This document shows, in pieces, positions 1 to 8,100 of a DNA stretch of 18,454 nucleotides; position 1 is the stretch's first letter, and every line of letters begins with the position of its first letter. The DNA lies in contig CALWDV010000015.1 in NCBI GenBank assembly GCA_944376785.1, positions 1 to 18,454 of the forward strand, in the 5' to 3' direction. Below the pieces are notes generated by a model that did no database searches, had not been told where the DNA came from, and saw only the letters and a program-made list of their open reading frames with translations. The DNA is from an uncultured Clostridia bacterium (GTDB lineage: Bacteria > Bacillota > Clostridia > Christensenellales > UBA1242). The position numbers and the translations under genes are program-made.

Positions 1-94
1 GTTCTGAATTTACAAATGTTACGTATTCTTGATTATTAAAAAATATGTCATACATTTTTTCTTGTGTAACCATATTAATTAAATCCATAAACAT
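1..94 (-). CDS. 5' end of an unidentified leftward gene (partial)
   Basis: On the minus strand an open frame begins at the ATG at 94 and runs without a stop for 31 codons to the window edge (MFMDLINMVTQEKMYDIFF then NNQEYVTFVNSE). Further in-frame ATGs lie at 88 and 73, and none has a convincing Shine-Dalgarno sequence, so the start is uncertain. The product is not recognisable from so few residues. It diverges from the ywlE-like gene across about 130 bases of AT-rich DNA. It could be a chance open frame, but the residue mix looks like protein and a divergent gene fits the spacing. Confidence 0.4.
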   Translation of the reverse strand, partial: MFMDLINMVTQEKMYDIFFNNQEYVTFVNSE

Positions 95-165
95 TTTATC
101 AAATAACTTTTAAAAATTAAAATGTTTTTAAAATGTTTAACGTTATTTTAAATAATTTAATTTGT

Positions 166-194
166 TTGAGTTGTTTTAGTTATTGTGTTAAACT
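166..194 (+). promoter_or_regulatory. Candidate promoter of the ywlE-like/rpiB operon
   Basis: TTGAGT at 166-171, a 17-base spacer and TAAACT at 189-194, with TGT directly before the -10 (extended -10). It lies about 30 bases upstream of the first start codon, which has GGAG at 210-213. Confidence 0.45.
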
Positions 195-221
195 TATTAA
201 GTAAATTATGGAGTTTAATTA

Positions 222-665
222 ATGTTAAAAATAATTTTTGTTTGCACAGGAAACACCTGTCGCAGTCCAATGGCTAGTGCAATTTTAAAAAGCAAACTTA
301 AAAAAGAAAATGTTGATAATGTTATTGTTGACAGTGCAGGAATAATGGTTGAACCAAACAGTAAAACTAGCACTAACACAATTCAAGCTTTAAAGAATAT
401 GGGTATTAACATAAGAACTAGACGAGCAAAACAATTAACAAAAAAAATGGTAACAAAAAACACTTTGCTAATTCCAATAACAAAGGCACATGCAGAATAT
501 GTTAAAAATGTTGCTCCAACAAAATCTTTAAGTGAATTTTCAAGTGGAATTGATTTGCCAGACCCATATGGTCAAGATTTGATTGTTTATGAAAAGTGTG
601 CAAAAATTTTAGATTTTATTTGTGATGAAATTGTTGATTTAATTAAAAAAGGAGAATTAAAATGA
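222..665 (+). CDS. ywlE: Protein-arginine phosphatase of the low-molecular-weight phosphatase family (YwlE-like)
   Basis: 147 residues, the usual size of this family. The N-terminal P-loop IFVCTGNTCRSPMA (residues 5-18) carries the nucleophile Cys8 and Arg14. The general acid is Asp114 in DPYGQD (114-119). The loop has Thr12 where ordinary tyrosine phosphatases usually have Ile or Cys. In Bacillus subtilis YwlE the matching Thr11 gives selectivity for phosphoarginine, so this protein is inferred to remove phosphate from arginines placed by McsB-type kinases. It would be a cytoplasmic enzyme of protein quality control and stress signalling. The start has GGAG eight bases upstream. The gene overlaps rpiB by ATGA, as part of the ywlE-rpiB association known in Bacillus. 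No kinase gene is visible here, so the exact substrate is an inference from the Thr. Confidence 0.85.
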   Translation: MLKIIFVCTGNTCRSPMASAILKSKLKKENVDNVIVDSAGIMVEPNSKTSTNTIQALKNMGINIRTRRAKQLTKKMVTKNTLLIPITKAHAEYVKNVAPTKSLSEFSSGIDLPDPYGQDLIVYEKCAKILDFICDEIVDLIKKGELK

Positions 666-1108
666 TTTATTTGGCAAACGACCACAATGGTGTTGAAACA
701 ATGAAATTTGTTGCAGATTGGTTGAAAAAAAATAATTATAATTTTGAATGGATTGGAGCAACAACTTTTGATAAATCAGATTCCTATGTTCACTATGTTA
801 AAAAGGCAAATGAAGTTGTTAAACAAAACGGAAACTTGGGAATTTATATGTGTGGAACAGGTGTTGGTGCAAGTATTGCTGCTAATCGTTGCAAAGGAAT
901 TAGAGCAGTACTATGCAATATGCCACAAACGGCTTATTTTAGTCGTTTTCATAACAATGCTAATGTTTTGGTTTTGTCGGGTGGTTATGCTGGATATCCA
1001 AAACTCAGCAAAAGAAAAATAGTTAAAATTTTGCAAACATTTTTAACAACAAACTTTGAAGGTGGCAGACACGAAGAAAGAGTTAAAGATTTAGATGAAA
1101 TGTATTAA
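662..1108 (+). CDS. rpiB: Ribose-5-phosphate isomerase B (RpiB/LacAB family)
   Basis: 148 residues, full length for RpiB. It interconverts ribose 5-phosphate and ribulose 5-phosphate in the pentose phosphate pathway, in the cytoplasm. Visible family marks are DH at residues 7-8 near the N-terminus, the catalytic-cysteine loop CGTGVGASIAAN (Cys64 to Asn75), FHNNANVL with His97, and EGGRHEER (133-140) whose arginines bind phosphate. The segment after NVL reads SGGYAG where most relatives have GxRxxG, a small deviation of unknown effect. It starts inside the stop of the upstream phosphatase gene (ATGA) behind AAGGAG, so the two are translationally coupled. A sugar-specific isomerase such as LacB or an allose-phosphate isomerase is possible, but the gene context favours RpiB. 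Confidence 0.88.
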   Translation: MIYLANDHNGVETMKFVADWLKKNNYNFEWIGATTFDKSDSYVHYVKKANEVVKQNGNLGIYMCGTGVGASIAANRCKGIRAVLCNMPQTAYFSRFHNNANVLVLSGGYAGYPKLSKRKIVKILQTFLTTNFEGGRHEERVKDLDEMY

Positions 1109-1154
1109 TTTTTTAATTTAACTTAAACTAAAAATATGATTTATTTTTAATTAT

Positions 1155-1187
1155 AAAAACAAAAGCAGAAATGTTTTTGTTTTTTTT
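1155..1187 (+). terminator. Weak A/T hairpin with T-run after rpiB
   Basis: AAAAACAAAA (1155-1164) pairs with TTTTGTTTTT (1175-1184) around a short loop, followed by more Ts. There is only one C-G pair, so termination may be inefficient. Confidence 0.35.
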
Positions 1188-1239
1188 CATATTATTAATT
1201 TTTTAGTCATACACATATAAAAAATAAAAGAGAAAAATT

Positions 1240-1929
1240 ATGAAAAAATTTGTTTTTTTGTTTAGTGTTTGTTTAATAACAATAATGCTATTTTCTGGTT
1301 GCACAAATTTAAAAGTGTATGAACTTGCAAAAAATAATATTGCCGAGCAAAGAGAAAATTTATTTGTTGGCGAAAATGAAAACATTAAAGCAACCTTAAT
1401 TAGTGGCAAGCGAGAAAAAGAATATGTTATTAATGGTTATTGCACAGAACCATGTGAATTTGGTGTTTTAACTTTCACAATAAAAAATGAACAAAATTTA
1501 AGTGATAATGTTAACTATGTTTTAACCATTGGAACAACACGATTTGATGGAATACTCGAAAAAAATCCGTATGACGGAACTTATGTTTGTGATATTAAAA
1601 AAACAGTTTTAAATGAAGAAATGATTAGTGCAAAAATAATTGCAGGAGAATTTGTTGAAAGTGTTGAACTAAAAAGTGTTATTTTAAACTGGAATGTTAA
1701 CCATGATGACGCTTTAAAACTTGCTTGTAAGGAATTAAATAAAGAACTTGAAACCTTTATTGAAAATGATGTGTTTAATGGTGAGTGCTACATAAAAATT
1801 TTGAATGATAGCGATATTGGTGAAACAAGTTATTTTTGGTATGTTAATTTTGTTTCACGAAATGGAAAAAATTATGCTGTAATAATTAATCCAATAAGCA
1901 ATGAAATTATGGCAAAAAAGACAATTTAA
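1240..1929 (+). CDS. Putative lipoprotein with PepSY-like C-terminus
   Basis: 229 residues. The N-terminus is a lipoprotein signal peptide: MKK, a hydrophobic stretch at residues 4-18, then the lipobox LFSGC with Cys21 as the expected lipidated residue. It should be anchored on the outer face of the membrane. Residues 22-150 are beta-rich and not recognised; three cysteines there (68, 72, 117) could form a disulfide. Residues 156-228 (a helix with ALKLACKELNKEL, then YFWYVNFVSRNGKNYAVIIN and a final NEIMA) resemble a PepSY domain, where a helix is followed by W-x-V-x-F strands and a terminal 'GEI' turn. That assignment is by eye. The gene stands alone between two hairpins. The Shine-Dalgarno (AAAGAGA, 1227-1233) is weak, but no other start gives a signal peptide. 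Function unknown. Confidence 0.75.
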   Translation: MKKFVFLFSVCLITIMLFSGCTNLKVYELAKNNIAEQRENLFVGENENIKATLISGKREKEYVINGYCTEPCEFGVLTFTIKNEQNLSDNVNYVLTIGTTRFDGILEKNPYDGTYVCDIKKTVLNEEMISAKIIAGEFVESVELKSVILNWNVNHDDALKLACKELNKELETFIENDVFNGECYIKILNDSDIGETSYFWYVNFVSRNGKNYAVIINPISNEIMAKKTI

Positions 1930-1937
1930 AAACAAAA

Positions 1938-1963
1938 AAGCGAACAAGTTTGTTCGTTTTTTT
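1938..1963 (+). terminator. Terminator after the lipoprotein gene
   Basis: CGAACAAGTTTGTTCG (1941-1956) folds into a 6-7 bp hairpin flanked by As on the left and followed by seven Ts (1957-1963). Confidence 0.8.
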
Positions 1964-1981
1964 ATTTTAATTTTAAAATCC

Positions 1982-2010
1982 TTTATTTATTTTTTTTTAT
2001 TTGTTATACT
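1982..2010 (+). promoter_or_regulatory. Candidate promoter of the TPR-like/hflX pair
   Basis: TTTATT at 1982-1987, a 17-base spacer and TATACT at 2005-2010 with TGT just before it (extended -10). Transcription would begin near 2017, leaving a very short leader before the ribosome binding site AGGGGAAG. This argues against a longer reading frame starting at the TTG at 2001. Confidence 0.4.
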
Positions 2011-2033
2011 TTAATATAATTATAGGGGAAGAA

Positions 2034-2816
2034 ATGAACGTTAAAAATAGCATATTAAAACCTTTTTTAATAACATTTTTAATTTTGTTGTTTTTGTTAG
2101 TTGCAACATTTAGTGTTTTGCATTTCTTTTTTCCTTTAAATTTAAGTAATTGGTTTTATAGTATGGGTGCTAATAATTTAGCTGTTACTTATTTAGAGCG
2201 TTCATATGAAAAAACAAAAGATTACAACCAACTTTATTCTTTGGTTAATTTAAGCATTAAAACAGATAAATATGAAAAAGTTGAAAAATATTTTGAAAAA
2301 TTTTTCGCTGATGAAAATTATAATAATTTTGTTTTAAATGTTGATGCTCAAAATTTAACTCAAAATGTTTCAAATTTGGTAAAAAGTTCACTTTATAGTG
2401 AAGATAATTATTTAAAGAAAAAATATGTTTTGGCTTTGGTTAAACAAAACAAAGTTGAAAAAGCATTTGAATTTGCAAAAGCAAATTCGCCACTTGCTGT
2501 AACACTTGATGATTTGGGTGTTTATTCGTTTACTCATATTTTTGAAGAAAATGTTGATTTAACAAACCTAAATTTAACAGAGTTTGCTAATAACTTGGAA
2601 TCATATTTTGAAGAAAACATAAATTTATTTAACACCTGTGCAGATGAAAATAATTTGTTAAAAATTAAAGGTTTAGTTTTAGGCACACGAATTAATGAAA
2701 TTGCAATAAATTTAAAAACCATTAAAAATTTTAATGCTGATTTAATTTCATTAACCAATGAAGAAATAAACAACAAGGTTTTAATAGTAAGTAAAACAAT
2801 GACAATGTTTGTTTAG
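2034..2816 (+). CDS. Membrane-anchored TPR-like protein of unknown function
   Basis: 260 residues from the ATG at 2034, chosen because AGGGGAAG lies five bases upstream; an earlier in-frame TTG at 2001 sits in the probable promoter. One transmembrane helix at residues 8-33 follows a short basic N-terminus, so the rest is expected outside the membrane. Residues 41-92 (FYSMGANNLAVTYLERSYEK, then YNQLYSLVNLSIKTDKYEKVEKYFEKFF) have the paired-helix look of tetratricopeptide repeats. The remainder is also helical and charged, without cofactor motifs. The gene ends 11 bases before hflX and is almost certainly co-transcribed with it. The partner of the repeat region is unknown. I do not recognise a named family. 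Confidence 0.7.
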   Translation: MNVKNSILKPFLITFLILLFLLVATFSVLHFFFPLNLSNWFYSMGANNLAVTYLERSYEKTKDYNQLYSLVNLSIKTDKYEKVEKYFEKFFADENYNNFVLNVDAQNLTQNVSNLVKSSLYSEDNYLKKKYVLALVKQNKVEKAFEFAKANSPLAVTLDDLGVYSFTHIFEENVDLTNLNLTEFANNLESYFEENINLFNTCADENNLLKIKGLVLGTRINEIAINLKTIKNFNADLISLTNEEINNKVLIVSKTMTMFV

Positions 2817-2827
2817 TAGGGGGAACT

Positions 2828-4417
2828 ATGAAAATAGATATTAGACTTAATAAGGATTTAAAAGATAAGTTAACTGAATATTTTAGTGTTGTTTGTTCTA
2901 AATATGATTTTATTGATATGGAACTATTAAAACTTATGGTTCAAATAACAAACAAAACAGGGCTTCAAGTTGATGTTTTAATTAACAGAAAAGGTGTTGT
3001 TAAAGATATTTTTGTTTCTGAAAAAGACAGAACCGATTTTTCTAGTTTAGATAAAACAGATGTTGCAGGTTTGTCTGGTTTAAGATTAATTCACACAGTT
3101 CCACGTGGAGATAGTAATTTAACAGCACTTGATAAAGTTGCGTTAATTAATTATAAGTTTGATTGTGTTTGTGCCATTGGTGTTTCAATAACCGGAATGG
3201 TTGGTGCACATGTTGGATATCCTAATGGTAAAGATATGGACATTGTTTATGTTCCTAATGTGCTATACATTAACAAATATGGATTGCTTGAAAAAATTGA
3301 TAAATATGATTTAAAAGATAAAAAACAACCAATTAATTTATTTGCAGGTTATCAACGTCAACAACGTGCAGTTTTGGTTATGGCTGAAATTGAAAAAGAT
3401 GATGACATAACAACCGACCTTAAAGAACTTGAAGGTTTGGCAACCACAGCAGGAATTTTAGTTGTTAACAAAATTTGGCAAAAACGACCAAAGCCAGATC
3501 CAAAATATATGATTGGAGAGGGTAAGCTTGATGAAGTTGCACGTGCAGTTAAATTAGATGGAGCAGATTTGGTTATTTTTGATAACCCATTAAATGGAAG
3601 TAAAATTAACAATTTGGAACTTGCTTTGGGTGTTAAAGTTATTGATAGAAGTATGTTAATTTTAGACATATTTGCTCAACGTGCAGAAACAAGCGAAGGA
3701 AAGTTGCAAGTTGAACTTGCACAACTAAAAAACTCGTTACCACGACTTTCTGGTTTGGTTGAAACAGATGGCCGTTTTGGTGGCGGAGTTGGAATGCGTG
3801 GGCCTGGTGAAACAAAATTAGAACTTAACAAACGTGTTGTTTTAGAAAAAATTCAAAAACTAGAAAAACAACTTAGAACTGTTAAGAAAACCAGAGAAAT
3901 TAATAGGCAAAGTAGAAAATATTCCAAGAAAAAAACAGTTGCCATTGTTGGTTACACAAACAGTGGAAAAAGCACATTAATGAATTTGCTAACTCGTGAA
4001 AAACTTTATGCAAAAGACGAACTATTTGCCACACTAGACACAACAACCAGAAATTTATGGCTAGATTATAACAAAGAAATTTTGTTGGTTGACACTGTTG
4101 GCTTTATTAACAAACTTCCACACGAATTTATTGATGCTTTTAGTTCAACATTAGAAGAAACAAAATATGCCGATTTATTGTTGCACGTTGTTGATTTATC
4201 TGACCCAAATTATTTAAAACAAATGCAAGTTGTTGATGCTGTTTTAAAAAAGATTGGGGCAAAAGCACCAGTTTTAACAGTGTTTAATAAAATTGATTTG
4301 CTACCAGGTTTTATTGAAGTTCCTGGAATGAAAAAAGAAAACACAGTTTATATTTCTGCCGAAGAGGGAATTAACATTGACGAATTAAAATTAAAACTAA
4401 TTCAGTTCATAAAATAA
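2828..4417 (+). CDS. hflX: Ribosome-associated GTPase HflX, long form
   Basis: 529 residues. HflX binds the large ribosomal subunit and splits or rescues stalled ribosomes in a GTP-dependent way. The order is: an N-terminal extension of about 175 residues (also seen in clostridial HflX, absent from the roughly 420-residue E. coli type); the HflX substrate domain (about 178-360) with KYMIGEGKLDE, the helical stretch GKLQVELAQLKNSLPRLSG and the glycine-rich GGGVGMRGPGETKLE; then the GTPase domain. G1 is GYTNSGKST (375-383), G2 TLDTTTR (402-408), G3 DTVGF (422-426), G4 NKID (487-490) and G5 SAEEG (510-514). All nucleotide-binding motifs are intact. The start has AGGGGG a few bases upstream. The gene is second in a pair with a membrane-anchored TPR-like protein and is closed by a strong terminator. 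The role of the extension is not evident. Confidence 0.95.
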   Translation: MKIDIRLNKDLKDKLTEYFSVVCSKYDFIDMELLKLMVQITNKTGLQVDVLINRKGVVKDIFVSEKDRTDFSSLDKTDVAGLSGLRLIHTVPRGDSNLTALDKVALINYKFDCVCAIGVSITGMVGAHVGYPNGKDMDIVYVPNVLYINKYGLLEKIDKYDLKDKKQPINLFAGYQRQQRAVLVMAEIEKDDDITTDLKELEGLATTAGILVVNKIWQKRPKPDPKYMIGEGKLDEVARAVKLDGADLVIFDNPLNGSKINNLELALGVKVIDRSMLILDIFAQRAETSEGKLQVELAQLKNSLPRLSGLVETDGRFGGGVGMRGPGETKLELNKRVVLEKIQKLEKQLRTVKKTREINRQSRKYSKKKTVAIVGYTNSGKSTLMNLLTREKLYAKDELFATLDTTTRNLWLDYNKEILLVDTVGFINKLPHEFIDAFSSTLEETKYADLLLHVVDLSDPNYLKQMQVVDAVLKKIGAKAPVLTVFNKIDLLPGFIEVPGMKKENTVYISAEEGINIDELKLKLIQFIK

Positions 4418-4443
4418 AAAGTGCCAATTAAGGCACTTTTTTT
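4416..4443. terminator. Bidirectional terminator between hflX and the Cys-rich gene
   Basis: AAAAAGTGCC (4416-4425) pairs with GGCACTTTTT (4432-4441) around AATTAA. Ts follow on the plus strand, and the left-arm As give a T-run on the minus strand, so it can end both convergent units. Confidence 0.85.
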
Positions 4444-4446
4444 GTT

Positions 4447-4466
4447 AAAGCAATTTAAGTTGCTTT
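4447..4466. repeat. Second small hairpin in the convergent gap
   Basis: AAAGCAA (4447-4453) and TTGCTTT (4460-4466) form a 7 bp stem around TTTAAG. On the plus strand a few Ts follow, so it may back up the hflX terminator. On the minus strand no T-run follows. Confidence 0.5.
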
Positions 4467-4490
4467 TTAAAATTATTTTTAGTTATTTAA

Positions 4491-4700
4491 TTAGTTGTTG
4501 CAACCACAACCGCAGCCACAGCAAGAAAGTAATAACATAATTAAAATAATGTTCCAGCAGCAATTATCGTTGTTGCCACAACCATTATTACCACCACAGC
4601 CACAACCGCATAATAATAAGATTAACAATAAGCAGTAGCAGTTGTTGTTATTTCCGCAGTTGCCACCGCAACCACCCATATTATTCATTCCGAAAAACAT
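4491..4700 (-). CDS. Cysteine/glycine/asparagine-rich miniprotein with two hydrophobic segments
   Basis: 69 residues, of which 15 are cysteine. The order is: a Met/Gly/Asn head (1-10), CGGNCGNNNNCYC (11-23), a hydrophobic run LLLILLL (24-30), CGCGCGG (31-37), then a second copy of the pattern: CGNNDNCC (41-48), a hydrophobic run IILIMLLL (51-58) and SCCGCGCGC (59-67). The two halves look like an internal duplication. It is a real gene rather than chance, because a perfect AGGAGG lies eight bases upstream of the ATG (plus-strand 4709-4714) and it ends at a shared terminator. No known family is recognised. Small Gly/Cys-rich hydrophobic proteins of spore-formers (spore coat or YjcZ-like) are only a loose analogy. 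It could be membrane-inserted, heavily disulfide-bonded or metal-binding. It contains no Lys, Arg or His. Confidence 0.75.
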   Translation of the reverse strand: MFFGMNNMGGCGGNCGNNNNCYCLLLILLLCGCGCGGNNGCGNNDNCCWNIILIMLLLSCCGCGCGCNN

Positions 4701-4708
4701 GTTAAAAT

Positions 4709-4714
4709 CCTCCT
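4709..4714 (-). promoter_or_regulatory. Perfect ribosome binding site of the Cys-rich gene
   Basis: AGGAGG on the minus strand, eight bases from the ATG at 4700. It is the strongest match in its neighbourhood and decides the start of this unusual small gene. Confidence 0.85.
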
Positions 4715-4723
4715 AAAAATTTT

Positions 4724-4793
4724 AAAGCAAATTAGAGTTTTAACTTTGTTTTAGTATGTAAAATTAAAAATTATAAGTTTTCAAATTTGCTTT
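4724..4793 (-). repeat. Inverted repeat in the leader of the Cys-rich gene
   Basis: AAAGCAAATT (4724-4733) and AATTTGCTTT (4784-4793) are perfect reverse complements separated by 50 bases. If both arms are transcribed leftward they could fold just upstream of the AGGAGG. If transcription starts between them they could instead be an operator pair. Confidence 0.4.
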
Positions 4794-5089
4794 TATACTT
4801 CATAGTATGTTGTTACCTAAAAAATGTGTTAAAAAATTAAAAAAAATTAAATAAAAATGCCTAGTTGTTGGTTTTTTATTTGTGTAATGTTTATTTTTTT
4901 AGTTTTATAATTAATTTTCTAAATAATTTTTTGGAAATTTTTTACAATTAATTTACATAATTTGGAAAATTTAACACATATTAAACGTGTAATAAAAAAA
5001 AAAAATAAAGTGAAATTTGACAAAATTATTACTTTTTAAAAACAATAAATTAAAAGTGAAAAAGTTGGGGTTTTTGTTGTATTATTTCG

Positions 5090-5118
5090 TTGACATTTGG
5101 TACTAAAAAAGATAAAAT
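5090..5118 (+). promoter_or_regulatory. Strong sigma-A-type promoter of the surface protein gene
   Basis: Consensus TTGACA at 5090-5095, an exact 17-base spacer and TAAAAT at 5113-5118. The start of transcription would be near 5125, giving a leader of about 40 bases with AAGGAGAT at 5147-5154. Confidence 0.75.
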
Positions 5119-5163
5119 TAGTTAGTTTAATTATATTTATTACTTTAAGGAGATACCCACATT

Positions 5164-8100
5164 ATGAAAGGTAAATACATTGTTCCACTTATTTTAGCAT
5201 CAGTTTCTGCAACAACATTTGGTGCATATGCTCAATTTAGCGTTAAAGCAGAATATACTGAGTCAACAAATTTAAGTGGTGATTTAATTTCCATTAGTGG
5301 TTTGCAAGGCGAAGGTAAAGTTGGTGAAGTAATTAACTTACCAGAAGCAGTTGTAACTGGTGGTGGACAAGCAAAAGTTACTGTTACTGATCCACGTGGA
5401 AAAGTTGTTAGTTTAAGTGGAAATTCTTTCACACCAACTTTAAAAGGATATTACACAGTTAAGTACACTGCAAGTAAAGAAGGTTACATGGACACTGTTA
5501 CAGAAGAACTAAAAATTTTGGTTAGTGGAAACGAATATTCAATTTCTCTTCCAACAAACAGCCAATATGTTATTCCTGCAACAGTAAAAACAAATCAAGA
5601 AATTAAAATTCCACTTCCAACAGTTTTAGAAAATGAAAAAGAACTATCTGAAAGTTCTATTATTTCTGACGCTGAAAACACTGGTTTAAAAGTTTATGTT
5701 GTAAGCAAAGATGATGCTTCATCTGGTCAAACACCACTTGCATATAACCCTACAACAAAAACATTTAATTTCACACCTTCAAAAGCTGGTGTTTATGAAA
5801 TAATTTATCGTTATTACAACAACAGCCAAGTTCAAGATTATAAAACAGATAGTTTTGTTGCAAAAGATAATTATAAATATGAAGATATTGAACTAAATTT
5901 CAGTTACAAAACTTCAAAACCAACAACTGCAACTTTGGGTGTTAAAACAACACTTCCTGAAATTAAAGTTTTTGATAAAAACAATTCAAGTGTTGAACTT
6001 GATGCTTATGTAACAATTAAAGTTAAACATGTTAACACTGGCACAGAATTTACTGTTGAAGATTATTCTTTCACTCCAACATTAAAAGGAAATTATCAAG
6101 TAACATATCAAGCTTCAATTCCTTTGTTTGGACTAGAAAGCAAAACAAGTTCTTTCTTAATTGAAGATGTTAAAGACAATGTTAAACCAGAATTAACAGT
6201 AAGTAATAACTATGAATATGAAACTGTTGATGGTAAAACAAAAATAACCAAAGTTTATCGTGATGTTAATAAAGACAATCAATTCACAGCTGAAACCGAT
6301 GTTGTTTTATTTGATGCAACCGAACACGCAGATTTAGATGAAGAAGAATTACAAGAAAAAATTGCCGAAGCAATGGGGAATGCAAAATATGACATTCCAT
6401 CTGTTGTTGTTTTAAATGCAGATGGTAACGCAACAATTAAAGTTCCTGCAATTTATGCTTCTGACAATTATTCAGATTTTTCAAAATTAACATTCACAAG
6501 AAGTGTTAAATCTTCAACAGGTTTAATTACTGAAATTAAAAAGAAAAACGATAATGGAACAAGTGAAGCTTACCCATCAAACCAATGGGCAGAATACACA
6601 TTCACATCTGCTGGTGACTACACAATTAGATATGAAGCAAAAGATGAAGCCGGAAACTCATATATGGATTCATATGATGTTAAAGTTTTAAGCAGTGAAG
6701 AAACACTTAAAAATGATGGTAAATTCATATTACCAACAGTTAATTTCCCAGCAATTACAAGTTATGCTAAGAAAACTGCAACAATAACAATGAGTCAACC
6801 AACTGCATCTGATAAATATGACACTCGTGTTGAAACCAGAGTTTATTATTCATTTGATGCAGATACATTTAAAACTTCAAATGAAATTACAACACTTAAT
6901 GAAGATGGCAAGTTAGTTTTAGATTTAAATGAAGTTGAAGGAATTGAAGGTTATTCCTCAATTTATATTCACGCTGTTGCTTATAACGATTATGCTGTTG
7001 AAGGATCTCAAAGGCAATATTCAAAAGTTACAAGACAAATTAATTTAATTAATTCAGATGATGAAAATGTTCCAACTTTTGAAGGTCTTGAAAACTTCTT
7101 CACAAATTTAGCAAAAGCAAATTTTGGTGCTGAAACAGATAAAGTTATTGATGAAACTGGAATGGTTGATGGAAAACCTGCATTTAATCAAAAAGATTTA
7201 GTTACACTTCCTGATGTTGTTATTAACGACACAGAAGACACAAACTTAAACATTTCATTAACAGTTAAAGACCCTTATGGAAAAACAGTAACTGTTAAAA
7301 ACTCTCAACTATCAAAAGAAGTTAGTGGAACAAACAAATACACAATTGGTAAAGGTAGTTTCACCGTTGATTATAGTGGAATTTACACAATTACTTACAC
7401 AGCAAAAGATGCTGGTGGAAACATTGTTGCAAAAACTTTTGGTATTAGAGTTCAAGACACAGAAAAACCAACAATTGTTTTAAGTAGTTATGATCCATTC
7501 ACAAGTGCAGTTGAACTTGGTAAATTTATTGAAATTCCAGCTGCAACATTAACAGATAATGGCGAATTGTTAACTGACATTACAACTAACGTTCCTTATG
7601 AAAGTTGGGTTCCAGGAAAAGCAGGAACATATTGGGAATTAGTTGAAGGTCCTTCATTTAACACAATGGGAACTGTTGGATTTACTCCTGATGTTGCTGG
7701 TGACTATGTAATTAAATATTACGGTTGGGATGCTGCTGGAAACCAGACAGAAAGCAAACTTTACACAATTACAGCAACTGACACAATTAAACCAACAATT
7801 GTGTTAGAAAACGATCAAATTTTAACTAACGTTCCTTGGGACGAAGAAAAAGGCAGTGTTACAGTAACTGCTCCTGGTGTTATTGAATTATATGACGGAT
7901 ATCGTGATAACAAAAACCCAGAAAACAACTATGACCAAACTCCTGTTGGCGACATCACATTAGTTGTTAAAGTTTATGATAAAGATAACAACCTAGTTGA
8001 AGGGGTTAAAGAAGTTGAAGATGAAGTAACAAAAACAACTCGTTATGAATTTGTTGCAGAAAAACAAGGTGTTTACACTGTTAAATATATTGCAACAGAT

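Larger units (their letters stand above)
4701..5163. other. AT-rich divergent intergenic region (463 nt)
   Basis: No open frame of credible size is visible on either strand. From left to right it holds the leader of the Cys-rich gene with a perfect 10-base inverted repeat (4724-4733 with 4784-4793), T- and A-tracts spaced about one helical turn apart (around 4925-4943), two copies of a TTGGAAA element 31 bases apart (4931 and 4962), a run of twelve As (4994-5005) and the promoter of the surface protein (5090-5118). No clear promoter for the leftward gene could be placed; a TATAAT on the minus strand at 4770-4775 has no matching -35. Confidence 0.6.

Noticed and set aside
2001..2033. In-frame TTG start adding 11 residues to the TPR-like protein
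   Set aside because: It overlaps the candidate extended -10 promoter, and AGGGGAAG sits correctly before the ATG at 2034.
3358..3669. 103-codon minus-strand frame within hflX
   Set aside because: Shadow of the conserved HflX domain, with no independent signals.
4770..4775. Minus-strand TATAAT as the promoter of the Cys-rich gene
   Set aside because: No acceptable -35 at 16-18 bases and no extended TG; kept only as a note.
4805..4812. Minus-strand CATACTAT as a sigma-E-type (sporulation) -10 for the Cys-rich gene
   Set aside because: It is close to CATACAAT, but no matching -35 was found and such octamers are common in AT-rich DNA.
5017..5045. TTGACA at 5017 as a promoter upstream of the surface protein
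   Set aside because: No -10 at 16-18 bases; the TTGACA at 5090 has an excellent -10.
4701..5163. A riboswitch or small RNA gene in the long divergent gap
   Set aside because: No GC-containing conserved core or convincing terminator was found, only A/T tracts and short repeats.
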